Positions 1-6,403 of a stretch of 7,682 nt of DNA are shown here, in pieces. A model generated the notes under the pieces. That model saw only the letters and a program-made list of their open reading frames with translations. It did not search any database and was not told where the DNA came from. Source of the stretch: an uncultured Bacteroidota bacterium. GTDB taxonomy: Bacteria; Bacteroidota; Bacteroidia; Chitinophagales; Chitinophagaceae. The translations under genes were made by a program, and so were the position numbers. The DNA lies in NCBI GenBank assembly GCA_903847655.1, contig CAINEG010000014.1, positions 1 to 7,682 on the forward strand. The letters run 5' to 3'. The first letter of the stretch is position 1. The number at the start of each line of letters is the position of its first letter.

Positions 1-88
1 CTACTTTCTTTTTTGCAACTGCTTTTTTCTTAGGGGCTACTTTTTTTGCCACTACTTTTTTCTTTGCTACTTTTTTCTTGCTTGCCAT
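1..88 (-). CDS. Lysine-rich histone-tail-like protein, N-terminus only (runs off the left edge)
   Basis: An ATG at 88-86 opens a reading frame that stays open to the window edge, giving 29 visible residues: 14 Lys, 6 Ala, 6 Val and one each of Met, Ser and Pro. The pattern is repeated K-K-K-V-A blocks, which resembles the lysine/alanine-rich tails of bacterial histone H1-like proteins and the basic N-terminal extensions of some small SWIB/MDM2-domain proteins in Bacteroidota. Such tails bind DNA non-specifically through charge, so a nucleoid-associated role is plausible. The fold cannot be told because the rest of the protein lies outside the window. The coding sequence is low in complexity, with A-runs of up to seven bases. 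The gene is divergent from the CoA-binding gene at 190. I am confident of the reading frame and start but not of the function. Confidence 0.6.
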   Translation of the reverse strand, partial: MASKKKVAKKKVVAKKVAPKKKAVAKKKV

Positions 89-89
89 G

Positions 90-113
90 AGGGTTATTTT
101 TAAAGGGTTATTT
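90..113. repeat. Two 10-bp direct repeats upstream of the lysine-rich gene
   Basis: The sequence AGGGTTATTT occurs at 90-99 and again at 104-113, with a 14-bp period. On the coding (minus) strand this places two copies of AAATAACCCT directly before the ATG at 88. It could be a small tandem duplication, part of the 5' untranslated region, or a binding site. No function is established. Confidence 0.6.
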
Positions 114-119
114 AATTTA

Positions 120-127
120 GAAATATA
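120..127 (-). promoter_or_regulatory. Possible weak -7 element for the lysine-rich gene
   Basis: The minus strand reads TATATTTC at 127-120, one base off the Bacteroidota -7 consensus TAnnTTTG. It lies about 31 bases upstream of the ATG at 88, which would leave a short 5' leader containing the two direct repeats. No matching -33 element was recognised, and the region is so AT-rich that a chance match is quite possible. Confidence 0.25.
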
Positions 128-130
128 AAA

Positions 131-149
131 TTACATTGTTTTATTGTAA
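131..149. other. Imperfect dyad in the divergent intergenic region
   Basis: Arms TTACA (131-135) and TGTAA (145-149) are inverted repeats separated by nine bases, with partial symmetry inside. The site sits between two divergent genes, where an operator would make sense. Five-base arms in AT-rich DNA arise easily by chance, so this is only a candidate protein-binding site. Confidence 0.2.
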
Positions 150-177
150 CTATATTAAATGTGTTGATTTTTTATAA

Positions 178-185
178 TAGTTTTG
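178..185 (+). promoter_or_regulatory. Bacteroidota -7 promoter element for the CoA-binding gene
   Basis: TAGTTTTG matches the consensus TAnnTTTG exactly and ends four bases before the ATG at 190. Transcription in this phylum starts a few bases downstream of this element, so the mRNA would be leaderless or nearly so. No TTG at the usual -33 distance is apparent, which lowers confidence. Confidence 0.45.
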
Positions 186-189
186 TACC

Positions 190-555
190 ATGCAAGCACC
201 TCTTACATTAGTGGTTGGCGCCACACCCAATCCGGAACGTTATAGTTTTTTAGCCACAGCACTTTTAGCAGAAAAAGGTTTTGCAGTGTATCCTTTTGGC
301 CTCAAAAAAGGCTTCATTCACGAAACAGCCATTATCAATGAATGGCCCAAACAAGGAAGCATTGATACGGTTACTTTATACCTTGGTCCAACTGCTCAAA
401 CGGAGTACTTGGAGGCCATTGTTGCACTTGCGCCACGTCGAATTATATTTAACCCAGGCACGGAAAATCCAATACTGGCTTCACTTGCAGAAAAAAAAGG
501 CATACAAACCATTGAAGCTTGTACCTTGGTTTTACTCCAAACAGGCCAGTATTAA
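190..555 (+). CDS. Small CoA-binding domain protein (YccU-like)
   Basis: This 121-residue protein is a single Rossmann-type CoA-binding domain, the CoA_binding_2 family that includes E. coli YccU. The N-terminus carries a beta strand and glycine turn, V-V-G-A-T-P-N-P-E-R-Y (8-18), which in the family forms the nucleotide-binding loop. A second strand pair follows (G-F-A-V-Y-P-F, 30-36). The family's F-N-P-G-T-E-N motif is at 87-93, and the C-terminal E-A-C-T-L-V strand (109-114) has the conserved cysteine at 111. Length is normal for a stand-alone member. Unlike acyl-CoA synthetases and succinyl-CoA synthetase alpha subunits that contain this domain, no catalytic partner domain is attached. 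The protein is cytosolic with no signal peptide. The biological role of stand-alone members is poorly defined; CoA or acyl-CoA binding is family knowledge. The gene stands alone between a divergent and a convergent neighbour. Confidence 0.88.
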   Translation: MQAPLTLVVGATPNPERYSFLATALLAEKGFAVYPFGLKKGFIHETAIINEWPKQGSIDTVTLYLGPTAQTEYLEAIVALAPRRIIFNPGTENPILASLAEKKGIQTIEACTLVLLQTGQY

Positions 556-580
556 AATAGCGCTTAAAGCCTATTTTTTT
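554..580. terminator. Bidirectional intrinsic terminator between the CoA-binding gene and yifB
   Basis: The arm AAAATAG (554-560) pairs with CTATTTT (571-577), with an inner GC/GC step (562-563 with 569-570), a bulged C at 561 and a TTAAA loop. On the plus strand it is followed by T578-T580, giving a run of seven T in all (574-580). On the minus strand the stem also ends in TTTT. The hairpin begins within the stop codon of the upstream gene and ends two bases before the stop codon of yifB, so one structure can end both convergent transcripts. The stem is AT-rich, so efficiency is uncertain. Confidence 0.6.
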
Positions 581-582
581 AC

Positions 583-2157
583 TTAGTTTTTGAATTGTCC
601 CCAATTAGATCGGTCTAGATTTCTGTATTGAATTGCTTCGCTGATATGGTGAATTTCAATATTTTTACTATCTGCTAAATCTGCAATGCTTCTACTCACT
701 TTTAGAATTCGATCGAAGGCTCTTGCGCTTAACTGAAATTTTTCCATGGCTTCTTTCAACAATTTTTCTGCAGCAGCATCAATGATACAATAGTTTTTTA
801 TTTGATTCTTGTTCATTTGGGCATTGGTAAATACCCCTGTTTCCATTGCAAACCTTTGCAATTGTAGTGCCCTTGCTTTTTTAACTCTTAAAGCAACCAT
901 TTCCGAGCTGTCCGTTTCCTGTTTTCCCCTCAATGCTTCATACATTACAGGGGCCACTTCTACATGTAAGTCAATTCGGTCTAACAATGGCCCAGAAATT
1001 TTATGCAAATATTTTTGAATAGCACTGCTGCTGCAATGGCATTCCTTTTGGGGATGATTGTAAAACCCACAAGGGCAGGGGTTCATAGAAGCCATTAACA
1101 TAAATCTAGCTGGGAACTGCATGCTCATTTTGGCTCTTGCAATGGCTACGGTGCCTTCTTCCATGGGTTGTCTTAAAACTTCAAGTACGGATTTATTGAA
1201 TTCTGGAAGCTCATCTAAAAAAAGGATACCGTTGTGCGCCAAGGAAATTTCACCTGGTTGCGGAAAACTGCCACCGCCAATCATGGCAATGGCGGATAAA
1301 GTATGATGTGGTTGCCTAAATGGCCTTTGAGACAACAAAGGCTGATTCATGGGCAATTTACCGGTAGCACTGTATATTTTACTGGTTTCCAATGCTTCCA
1401 TTTTACTCAATGGAGGTAAAATAGAAACCATCGTTTTGGCCAACATGGTTTTCCCTGCCCCCGGTGGGCCAATCATAATAATATTGTGACCACCTGCACT
1501 TGCTATTTCTAATGCACGTTTACAATACAATTGACCTTTCACCTCTGAAAAATCTGGAATGCTTTGAACGCTTGGTTGTCCAGTATAGGATTTTGAGGGA
1601 AAAGAATTGGGTTTGTATTTTATGGAATTTTCAGCAGGGATGTACAAAGGGTCTTTTAAAAATTCAATGACTTCATTGAGGTGATCAAAAGCAAAGACAG
1701 CTAGTTGATCCACCATGGAAGCTTCTATTTTATTGGCATTGGGTACAATGATACCCGTAAAACCTTCTTCTTTTGCTTGCATGGCCATGGCCAATACCCC
1801 TTTGATTGGATTCAAGTACCCATCCAAACCAAGTTCACCCATGATCAAATAATTTTCTAAGGGATGGGCAGCTGGTAATTGTTCCGACGCAGCTAAAATA
1901 CCAATGGCAATAGGAAGGTCAAAAGCGGCCCCTGTTTTTTTTAAATCGGCTGGAGATAAATTGATGACCAATTTGGTTCTTGGCATATGGAAGCCATTGG
2001 CTTTAATGGCAGTTTCGGTTCGGTCTAAACTTTCTTTGACTGCATTGTCGGGCAGACCCACGATGCAGTAGCCCTGACCCATACTTACATTTACTTCAAT
2101 AGTGATGGTAATGGCATCAATGCCCAATAAGGCAGCGCCTTTTATTTTTACAAGCAT
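583..2157 (-). CDS. yifB: YifB/ComM family Mg-chelatase-like AAA+ ATPase
   Basis: This 524-residue protein is full length for the YifB/ComM family. Residues 1 to about 165 form the Lon-like/ribosomal S5-fold N-terminal domain, including V-G-L-P-D-N-A-V-K-E-S (33-43). An AAA+ ATPase core of the Mg-chelatase subunit type follows, with Walker A G-P-P-G-A-G-K-T at 230-237, the R-Q-P-H-H-T motif at 281-286 and Walker B I-L-F-L-D-E-L-P-E-F at 311-320. The cysteine cluster N-P-C-P-C-G (359-364) with C373 and C375 is typical of the family and may bind metal. The C-terminal helical lid has the conserved L-S-A-R-A-F-D-R pattern (476-483). In Vibrio and other naturally competent bacteria, ComM is a hexameric branch-migration helicase that helps integrate incoming single-stranded DNA; the role in this organism is inferred. 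The start M-L-V-K is the family's usual N-terminus. The gene is last in the ubiE-porT-pyrC-mutS-like-yifB run, and its start codon lies inside a perfect inverted repeat. Confidence 0.95.
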   Translation of the reverse strand: MLVKIKGAALLGIDAITITIEVNVSMGQGYCIVGLPDNAVKESLDRTETAIKANGFHMPRTKLVINLSPADLKKTGAAFDLPIAIGILAASEQLPAAHPLENYLIMGELGLDGYLNPIKGVLAMAMQAKEEGFTGIIVPNANKIEASMVDQLAVFAFDHLNEVIEFLKDPLYIPAENSIKYKPNSFPSKSYTGQPSVQSIPDFSEVKGQLYCKRALEIASAGGHNIIMIGPPGAGKTMLAKTMVSILPPLSKMEALETSKIYSATGKLPMNQPLLSQRPFRQPHHTLSAIAMIGGGSFPQPGEISLAHNGILFLDELPEFNKSVLEVLRQPMEEGTVAIARAKMSMQFPARFMLMASMNPCPCGFYNHPQKECHCSSSAIQKYLHKISGPLLDRIDLHVEVAPVMYEALRGKQETDSSEMVALRVKKARALQLQRFAMETGVFTNAQMNKNQIKNYCIIDAAAEKLLKEAMEKFQLSARAFDRILKVSRSIADLADSKNIEIHHISEAIQYRNLDRSNWGQFKN

Positions 2158-2169
2158 TTTTGCTTGTAA
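2148..2169 (-). promoter_or_regulatory. Perfect 9-bp hairpin enclosing the yifB start codon
   Basis: Plus-strand arms TTACAAGCA (2148-2156) and TGCTTGTAA (2161-2169) are exact inverted repeats with a TTTT loop. In the minus-strand mRNA the loop is AAAA and its last A is the A of the yifB AUG. The U and G of the start codon and the next two codons form the 3' arm, and the presumed ribosome-contact region forms the 5' arm. Folding would hide the start codon, so translational control is possible. No T-tract follows in the direction of transcription, so it is not an intrinsic terminator. Confidence 0.5.
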
Positions 2170-2171
2170 TT

Positions 2172-2181
2172 TAAGTACTTA
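2172..2181. repeat. 10-bp palindrome in the mutS-like/yifB gap
   Basis: TAAGTACTTA is a perfect palindrome three bases from the yifB start-codon hairpin, within the 44-bp gap between the two genes. It could be a protein-binding half-site pair or chance in AT-rich DNA. No promoter-like TAnnTTTG was found on the minus strand in this gap. Confidence 0.4.
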
Positions 2182-2201
2182 GGGTTGGGCTGAGTAAAGT
2201 A

Positions 2202-3530
2202 TTAATACTTGATTTTGCCTATTTTATCTAACAGGTCCACCACGCCTTCTCTTTCTAAAATCAAATAACCCAATCGGTCCTGACTTACGCCTTCTTTTAA
2301 TTGATAGTGAAAGATTAATTCTTTTTGATGCACTTCGGTTTCGAAATAACTAAACTGAATATTGGCATATTTTTTTAGCCCATCACTAATTTCATACAAA
2401 TGGGTCGAAATAATTAATAAGCTATTGTTTAAGTTTTGCAAGCCTTCAATCACAGCAGTACTGCATTTCATGGCATCTTGAATATTGGTCCCTTTAAAAA
2501 GTTCATCTATCAGCACAAAATATTTTTTACCATCCATTATTTTTTCAATGGTATTTTTTACTCGCTGTACTTCGTTAAAGAAATAGCTTTCCCCTTTGAC
2601 CACATTGTCTGCAATGGTTAAATTGGTAATCAATCCATCAAATAAGGAGAGGCTTAATTTTTTAGCAGGTACGCCCATTCCAACATGGGCTAAATAAATA
2701 ACAATACCGATGGTTTTAATAAAAGTACTCTTGCCCGCCATATTGGCCCCAGTCAAAAATAGTAGATTACTATTTTGTGTCAAGGAAATGGCATTGTCAA
2801 TGGGGTTAGGCACCAATGGATGAATGGCGCCTTCTACTTCAAAAAAAGCTTGATGGCCTTGATGCCAATGTGGGAAAACAAAATTATAATTACTAGCCGC
2901 TTCTGCCATACTGTAATAAGCGTCTAGCTCATAAAAACTATTCAATAATTGACGCGTGTTGTTTTTGTATTGGTAAAAGAAAAAATAACAAAGCGACAAC
3001 AATTCTTGCGGATTGTCCACTTTGGTTTTTTTTGGCAACTGTGCTAAACTAGGATGGCTGGTATATTTTTTAATTGTTGCTACTAAATCCTGAATGATTT
3101 TATTTTCTTTTTTTGTTTCAAAAACGGTCACCCAGGCTTGTAAATTTTGATAAAAAACAATCAAATGTTCTAAGGAGTAACTTAATAAAGAATAATCTGA
3201 AGCCTGAAGGTACCTGTACCAATAAGCCCCAGGCAAACTAATTTGAACTGGAATATTTTTAAAACTAGTTTCAAAAAACTTTTCTATCACTAATGTACTT
3301 CCATTGGTAATACCCATGGAACGAACAAAATCAATCTCTTGAATAAATAGCACTATGGCATTTTGTCTTTGCTCAATGGAATTGATGGAGGCTAAAGGAC
3401 TAAGTATAAATTGGTCTAGTTTTTCTTTACCACCATTGGTTTTACAAAAGTTAAGATGGGTAATTAGGCCATTGCTTCCTTCGGTATCAAATAGTCCAAT
3501 GTCTTGTAAGGTAATTTTATCAACTTGCAT
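2202..3530 (-). CDS. Short MutS-family ATPase without mismatch-recognition domain
   Basis: This 442-residue protein carries the MutS ABC-type ATPase domain at its C-terminus. Walker A is G-A-N-M-A-G-K-S-T (261-269), where classical MutS has G-P-N-M-G-G-K-S-T. The S-Y-F-F-N-E-V-Q-R segment (315-323) corresponds to the MutS signature region, Walker B is F-V-L-I-D-E-L-F-K-G-T-N (338-349), and the switch S-T-H is at 375-377. The end (405-437) follows the MutS Y-x-L-x-x-G pattern. The N-terminal 240 residues fit a reduced helical core/lever region. The mismatch-binding domain I with its Phe-x-Glu motif is absent, and the protein is about half the length of MutS, so it is unlikely to be the mismatch-repair sensor. 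No Smr nuclease domain is present, which argues against MutS2. Such proteins are often labelled "DNA mismatch repair protein MutS" in Bacteroidota. DNA-junction binding or recombination is a guess. The gene starts 15 bp after pyrC and precedes yifB. Confidence 0.85.
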   Translation of the reverse strand: MQVDKITLQDIGLFDTEGSNGLITHLNFCKTNGGKEKLDQFILSPLASINSIEQRQNAIVLFIQEIDFVRSMGITNGSTLVIEKFFETSFKNIPVQISLPGAYWYRYLQASDYSLLSYSLEHLIVFYQNLQAWVTVFETKKENKIIQDLVATIKKYTSHPSLAQLPKKTKVDNPQELLSLCYFFFYQYKNNTRQLLNSFYELDAYYSMAEAASNYNFVFPHWHQGHQAFFEVEGAIHPLVPNPIDNAISLTQNSNLLFLTGANMAGKSTFIKTIGIVIYLAHVGMGVPAKKLSLSLFDGLITNLTIADNVVKGESYFFNEVQRVKNTIEKIMDGKKYFVLIDELFKGTNIQDAMKCSTAVIEGLQNLNNSLLIISTHLYEISDGLKKYANIQFSYFETEVHQKELIFHYQLKEGVSQDRLGYLILEREGVVDLLDKIGKIKY

Positions 3531-3545
3531 AAGACAATTTACTAA

Positions 3546-4886
3546 TTAAGCTCTGGTAAACTGCAAACGTTGCCCTTTTTCTACCTCATTAAAAACACCT
3601 TCATGATAAGCAAGATGACCACTTACAAAAGTACTCCGCACTTGATAAGGGAAGGTGATGCCTTCTAAGGGGCTCCAAGCGCAATGGTATAATATATTTT
3701 CCTTGCTTACAGTGTAGGGCATTGCTTTCACTAATACTAAGTCGGCATGGTAGCCTTCTCTGATAAAGCCACGTTCTTTTATTTGAAAACAGGTGGCTAC
3801 GGCATGACTCATTTTCTCTACCATTTTTTCCATGCTTAATTTGCCCTCTTGCACATATTTAAGCATTAACATTAATGGATGTTGAACCAAGGGCAGACCT
3901 GCATGAGCATGGGCGTATGTTTCTTGCTTTTCGGCCCAAGTATGAGGGGCATGATCGGTCGCAATCACATCCAATTGATCATTCAACAAGCCTTGCCATA
4001 AGGCTACTTTGTTTTCAGGACCTTTGATGGCAGGATTGCATTTGATTAAATTGCCTAAGCGTGCATAATCATCCGAAGTAAAATGTAAATGATGGACACA
4101 AACTTCTGCCGTGATTCTTTTATCCGCTAAGGGCCTTAAATTAGAAAACAATTGTAATTCTTTGGCAGTGCTAATGTGTAAGATATGCAAACGTGCATCA
4201 AACTTTTGGGCCAATTGTATGGCTTTAAAGGAAGATTCAAAACAAACTTCTTCATTTCTGACAATGGGATGATCCGAAGGTTCTAAAATTGGCTTGATGG
4301 CTTCTAATGCTGCTTTATTTCTTTTAATCAAGCTTTCTTCTTCACAATGTGTGGCAATTAAAAGTTCGGCGCCACCGAAAATTTTTTCTAAAACTAAAGG
4401 GTTGTCTACCAGTAAATTTCCCGTGGAAGAGCCCATAAATATCTTGATGCCACAGACCTCATTTTTTTTGTCATTGGTTTTTAAAACTTCTTCCCAGTTG
4501 TCTTGAGAAGTACCCATGTAAAAGGAATAATTGGCTAAGGAAGTACGTGCGCCAATGGCATACTTATCTTCTAATAACGCTTGTGTAAAAACCGGAGGTT
4601 GGGTATTAGGCATTTCCATAAAACTGGTCACACCCCCAGCCACTGCGGCTTTGGCCTCGCTGTAAATATTGGCTTTATGTGTTAAGCCAGGCTCTCTAAA
4701 ATGCACTTGATCGTCAATGACACCGGGTAATAAAAACTGGCCTTCTCCATTTATCTCAATAACTGCTTCTTGTGCATTAATTTGCTTTGCTATTTTTTCT
4801 ATGCGACCATTTTTGATCAGTACATCGCCCTGAATGGTTTTACCTTCATTAACAATGTTTGTATTTTTAATTAAGTAAGTATGCAT
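3546..4886 (-). CDS. pyrC: Dihydroorotase
   Basis: Dihydroorotase interconverts N-carbamoyl-L-aspartate and dihydroorotate, the third step of de novo pyrimidine synthesis. The 446-residue length and motifs fit the class I amidohydrolase-fold enzymes. The first metal motif reads D-D-Q-V-H-F-R-E-P-G (58-67): the usual first histidine of H-x-H is Gln60, while His62 and the substrate-binding Arg64 are kept. The expected carbamylated lysine is K148 (G-I-K-I-F-M-G-S, 146-153). Further ligands are H180 (A-T-H-C-E-E), H237 (H-I-S-T-A-K-E) and catalytic D311 (A-T-D-H-A-P-H). Asn93 in E-M-P-N-T matches the substrate-binding position. I recall the same Q-x-H variant in other Bacteroidota dihydroorotases, so it is probably an active lineage form and not a decayed enzyme. 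Hydantoinase or allantoinase are alternatives, but the F-R-E-P-G signature favours dihydroorotase. The ATG lies five bases after the porT stop, with an A-rich, SD-less leader, consistent with translational coupling. Confidence 0.92.
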   Translation of the reverse strand: MHTYLIKNTNIVNEGKTIQGDVLIKNGRIEKIAKQINAQEAVIEINGEGQFLLPGVIDDQVHFREPGLTHKANIYSEAKAAVAGGVTSFMEMPNTQPPVFTQALLEDKYAIGARTSLANYSFYMGTSQDNWEEVLKTNDKKNEVCGIKIFMGSSTGNLLVDNPLVLEKIFGGAELLIATHCEEESLIKRNKAALEAIKPILEPSDHPIVRNEEVCFESSFKAIQLAQKFDARLHILHISTAKELQLFSNLRPLADKRITAEVCVHHLHFTSDDYARLGNLIKCNPAIKGPENKVALWQGLLNDQLDVIATDHAPHTWAEKQETYAHAHAGLPLVQHPLMLMLKYVQEGKLSMEKMVEKMSHAVATCFQIKERGFIREGYHADLVLVKAMPYTVSKENILYHCAWSPLEGITFPYQVRSTFVSGHLAYHEGVFNEVEKGQRLQFTRA

Positions 4887-4891
4887 TGTTT

Positions 4892-5683
4892 TTAATTTTT
4901 CAAAAAGAAAGATTCTCCTTCCAAATGGATAGTAAAGTATATAAAATTAGAACTGACTTTATCTAAGCTATTCAAAAGTGTATTTTTGTTATGAATGTCT
5001 TTCTGGCCATAACTAAACTTTATTTCAGGCGAAATGGTGGCATATTGAAAATAAAAGCTAAGGCCCAATCCAAATTCATAACCATAATCTATGGAACTTA
5101 AAAAGTTTGCTGGAGCTACTGGATTTGGATAAGAAGTTAACGCTTTACTTATTTTTAAAATATCAGGATTTTTGCCAGCAGACAAATCATAATCAAATTT
5201 TACACCGGCAAAAACATAATGACGCATAAAATCGGGCTTTCTAAAAAAATTATACCTGTCTGATTCTAGCTTTAAAACGATGGGTAAATTAATAATAGAA
5301 GCGTTTGTTTTCAATTTAAAGGTATCTGTAATATTTTGTTTTACAGTAAACTGGAAATCCTTTTGCCCAATAAGTAAATTGGGGTTTACCCTTAATAAAA
5401 AATGGTTACTTAATCTTAAGTTTCCACTTAATCCCATATTCCAAAAAGCGTTAAATTTTTTATAATTAGAAATCCAATTGGCATCATCAGGACTTGGGTT
5501 TAAAAAAGGCAAGCCTCTTTCAAAGTTCATATACCCATTAATTAAACCAATGTTTAATCCAAGATATATAGGTCGCTCATCATTGTAAGGACGGTATACT
5601 TCGTCTGTCTGCGATTGGGCAGCCAGGCCAATGCTTAATAAAGCAACCAATAAAATTATTTGCTTCCGCAATAAATACTGCAT
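4892..5683 (-). CDS. porT: PorT-like outer-membrane beta-barrel protein (type IX secretion/gliding)
   Basis: This 263-residue protein begins with a clear signal peptide: a basic start (R6, K7), a hydrophobic core at about 9-21 (I-I-L-L-V-A-L-L) and a probable cleavage after the A-A-Q-S-Q region near residue 25. The mature part alternates polar and hydrophobic residues in many short strands rich in Tyr, Phe and Asn, as in outer-membrane beta-barrels of the porin/OmpW-like fold. It ends in a strand containing F-I-Y-F-T-I-H-L. Length and position directly after ubiE match PorT/SprT, an essential part of the type IX secretion system that exports adhesins and enzymes in Bacteroidota. Family assignment rests on overall resemblance and gene order; no single catalytic motif exists to confirm it. 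The reading frame overlaps the end of ubiE by 28 bp, suggesting translational coupling. A generic outer-membrane beta-barrel protein is the main alternative. Confidence 0.75.
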   Translation of the reverse strand: MQYLLRKQIILLVALLSIGLAAQSQTDEVYRPYNDERPIYLGLNIGLINGYMNFERGLPFLNPSPDDANWISNYKKFNAFWNMGLSGNLRLSNHFLLRVNPNLLIGQKDFQFTVKQNITDTFKLKTNASIINLPIVLKLESDRYNFFRKPDFMRHYVFAGVKFDYDLSAGKNPDILKISKALTSYPNPVAPANFLSSIDYGYEFGLGLSFYFQYATISPEIKFSYGQKDIHNKNTLLNSLDKVSSNFIYFTIHLEGESFFLKN

Positions 5684-6399
5684 ATGCCTAAACTTAATTT
5701 TTCTTGCGAAACATTACTGAATCCCGCTTGCTCTAATATAGTTAAAAAAGCAGCACCTTCCGGAAAAGCAATCACACTTTCATTCAAGTAGGCGTAGGCT
5801 TCTTTATTGCCTGAAAATAATTTTCCAATACTAGGGGTCACCCATTTCATGTAAAAGGTATAAATGGGTTTAAACCAAAAGCTAGAAGGTTGTGAAAATT
5901 CTAAAATAACGAGTTTACTACCTGGCGTTAATACACGATGAATTTCTGATAAGCCTTTTTCTAAATTCGCAAAATTACGAACTCCAAAAGCCACCATGGC
6001 GCCGTCAAATGTGGAGGCATCAAAAGGAATGGCTGTACTATCACCTAAACTTAATTGTATTTTTTCACTCAAGCCTTTTTGCTCAATTTTTATTCTGCCG
6101 TATTGCATCATTCCTTCCGAAATATCAATACCGGTAATTTTACCTGGATGAATTTGTTTGTAAGCCATCAAGGCCATATCTGCAGTGCCGGTAGCAATGT
6201 CTAAAAGATGGTTTATTTTTTTATCCTTTAAATAGCCAATGGCTTTTTTTCTCCAAGCTTGATCAATGCCTAAACTTAAAAAACGGTTTAAGAAATCGTA
6301 CCTTTTAGCGATAGAATCAAACATAGTGGCTACTTGATCTTTCTTTTCCGCATTACTTTGTCCATAGGGGACCACTTTATCGTGTGCAAATTGACTCAT
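5656..6399 (-). CDS. ubiE: Demethylmenaquinone C-methyltransferase (UbiE/MenG)
   Basis: This SAM-dependent methyltransferase catalyses the last step of menaquinone synthesis, methylating demethylmenaquinone. Bacteroidota use menaquinone, so the MenG activity is the relevant one. Counting from the ATG at 6399 the protein has 247 residues, close to the family norm. The UbiE signature Y-D-F-L-N-R-F-L-S-L-G-I-D-x-x-W-R spans 34-50. The SAM-binding motif I is L-D-I-A-T-G-T-A-D at 66-74, the acidic residue after strand 2 is in G-I-D-I-S (90-94), and the second family signature R-V-L-T-P-G-S-K-L-V-I-L-E-F is at 155-168. A longer frame opens at 6453 and adds 18 residues, but that stretch is not family-like and would run through the TATCTTTG promoter element at 6411-6404, so 6399 is preferred. 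It is the first gene of the five-gene minus-strand run, divergent from rsgA. Confidence 0.95.
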   Translation of the reverse strand: MSQFAHDKVVPYGQSNAEKKDQVATMFDSIAKRYDFLNRFLSLGIDQAWRKKAIGYLKDKKINHLLDIATGTADMALMAYKQIHPGKITGIDISEGMMQYGRIKIEQKGLSEKIQLSLGDSTAIPFDASTFDGAMVAFGVRNFANLEKGLSEIHRVLTPGSKLVILEFSQPSSFWFKPIYTFYMKWVTPSIGKLFSGNKEAYAYLNESVIAFPEGAAFLTILEQAGFSNVSQEKLSLGICSIYCGSK

Positions 6400-6403
6400 G
6401 GCG

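Noticed and set aside
281..586. Second frame inside and beyond the CoA-binding gene
   Set aside because: It overlaps the clearly homologous CoA-binding frame and has no recognisable domain or start context.
809..1306. Plus-strand open frames at 809-1018 and 1121-1306
   Set aside because: They lie antisense to the well-supported yifB gene, are short and match no family I recognise. They are expected shadows of its codon usage.
583..2157. yifB as a magnesium chelatase subunit for chlorophyll or cobalamin synthesis
   Set aside because: The N-terminal Lon-like domain and the N-P-C-P-C-G cluster mark the YifB/ComM family; no chelatase partner subunits are nearby.
2202..3530. The MutS-like gene as a truncated pseudogene of mutS
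   Set aside because: The frame is intact with all ATPase motifs in order, its own start and tight operon spacing, and the short form is a known arrangement in Bacteroidota. A domain-reduced family is more likely than decay.
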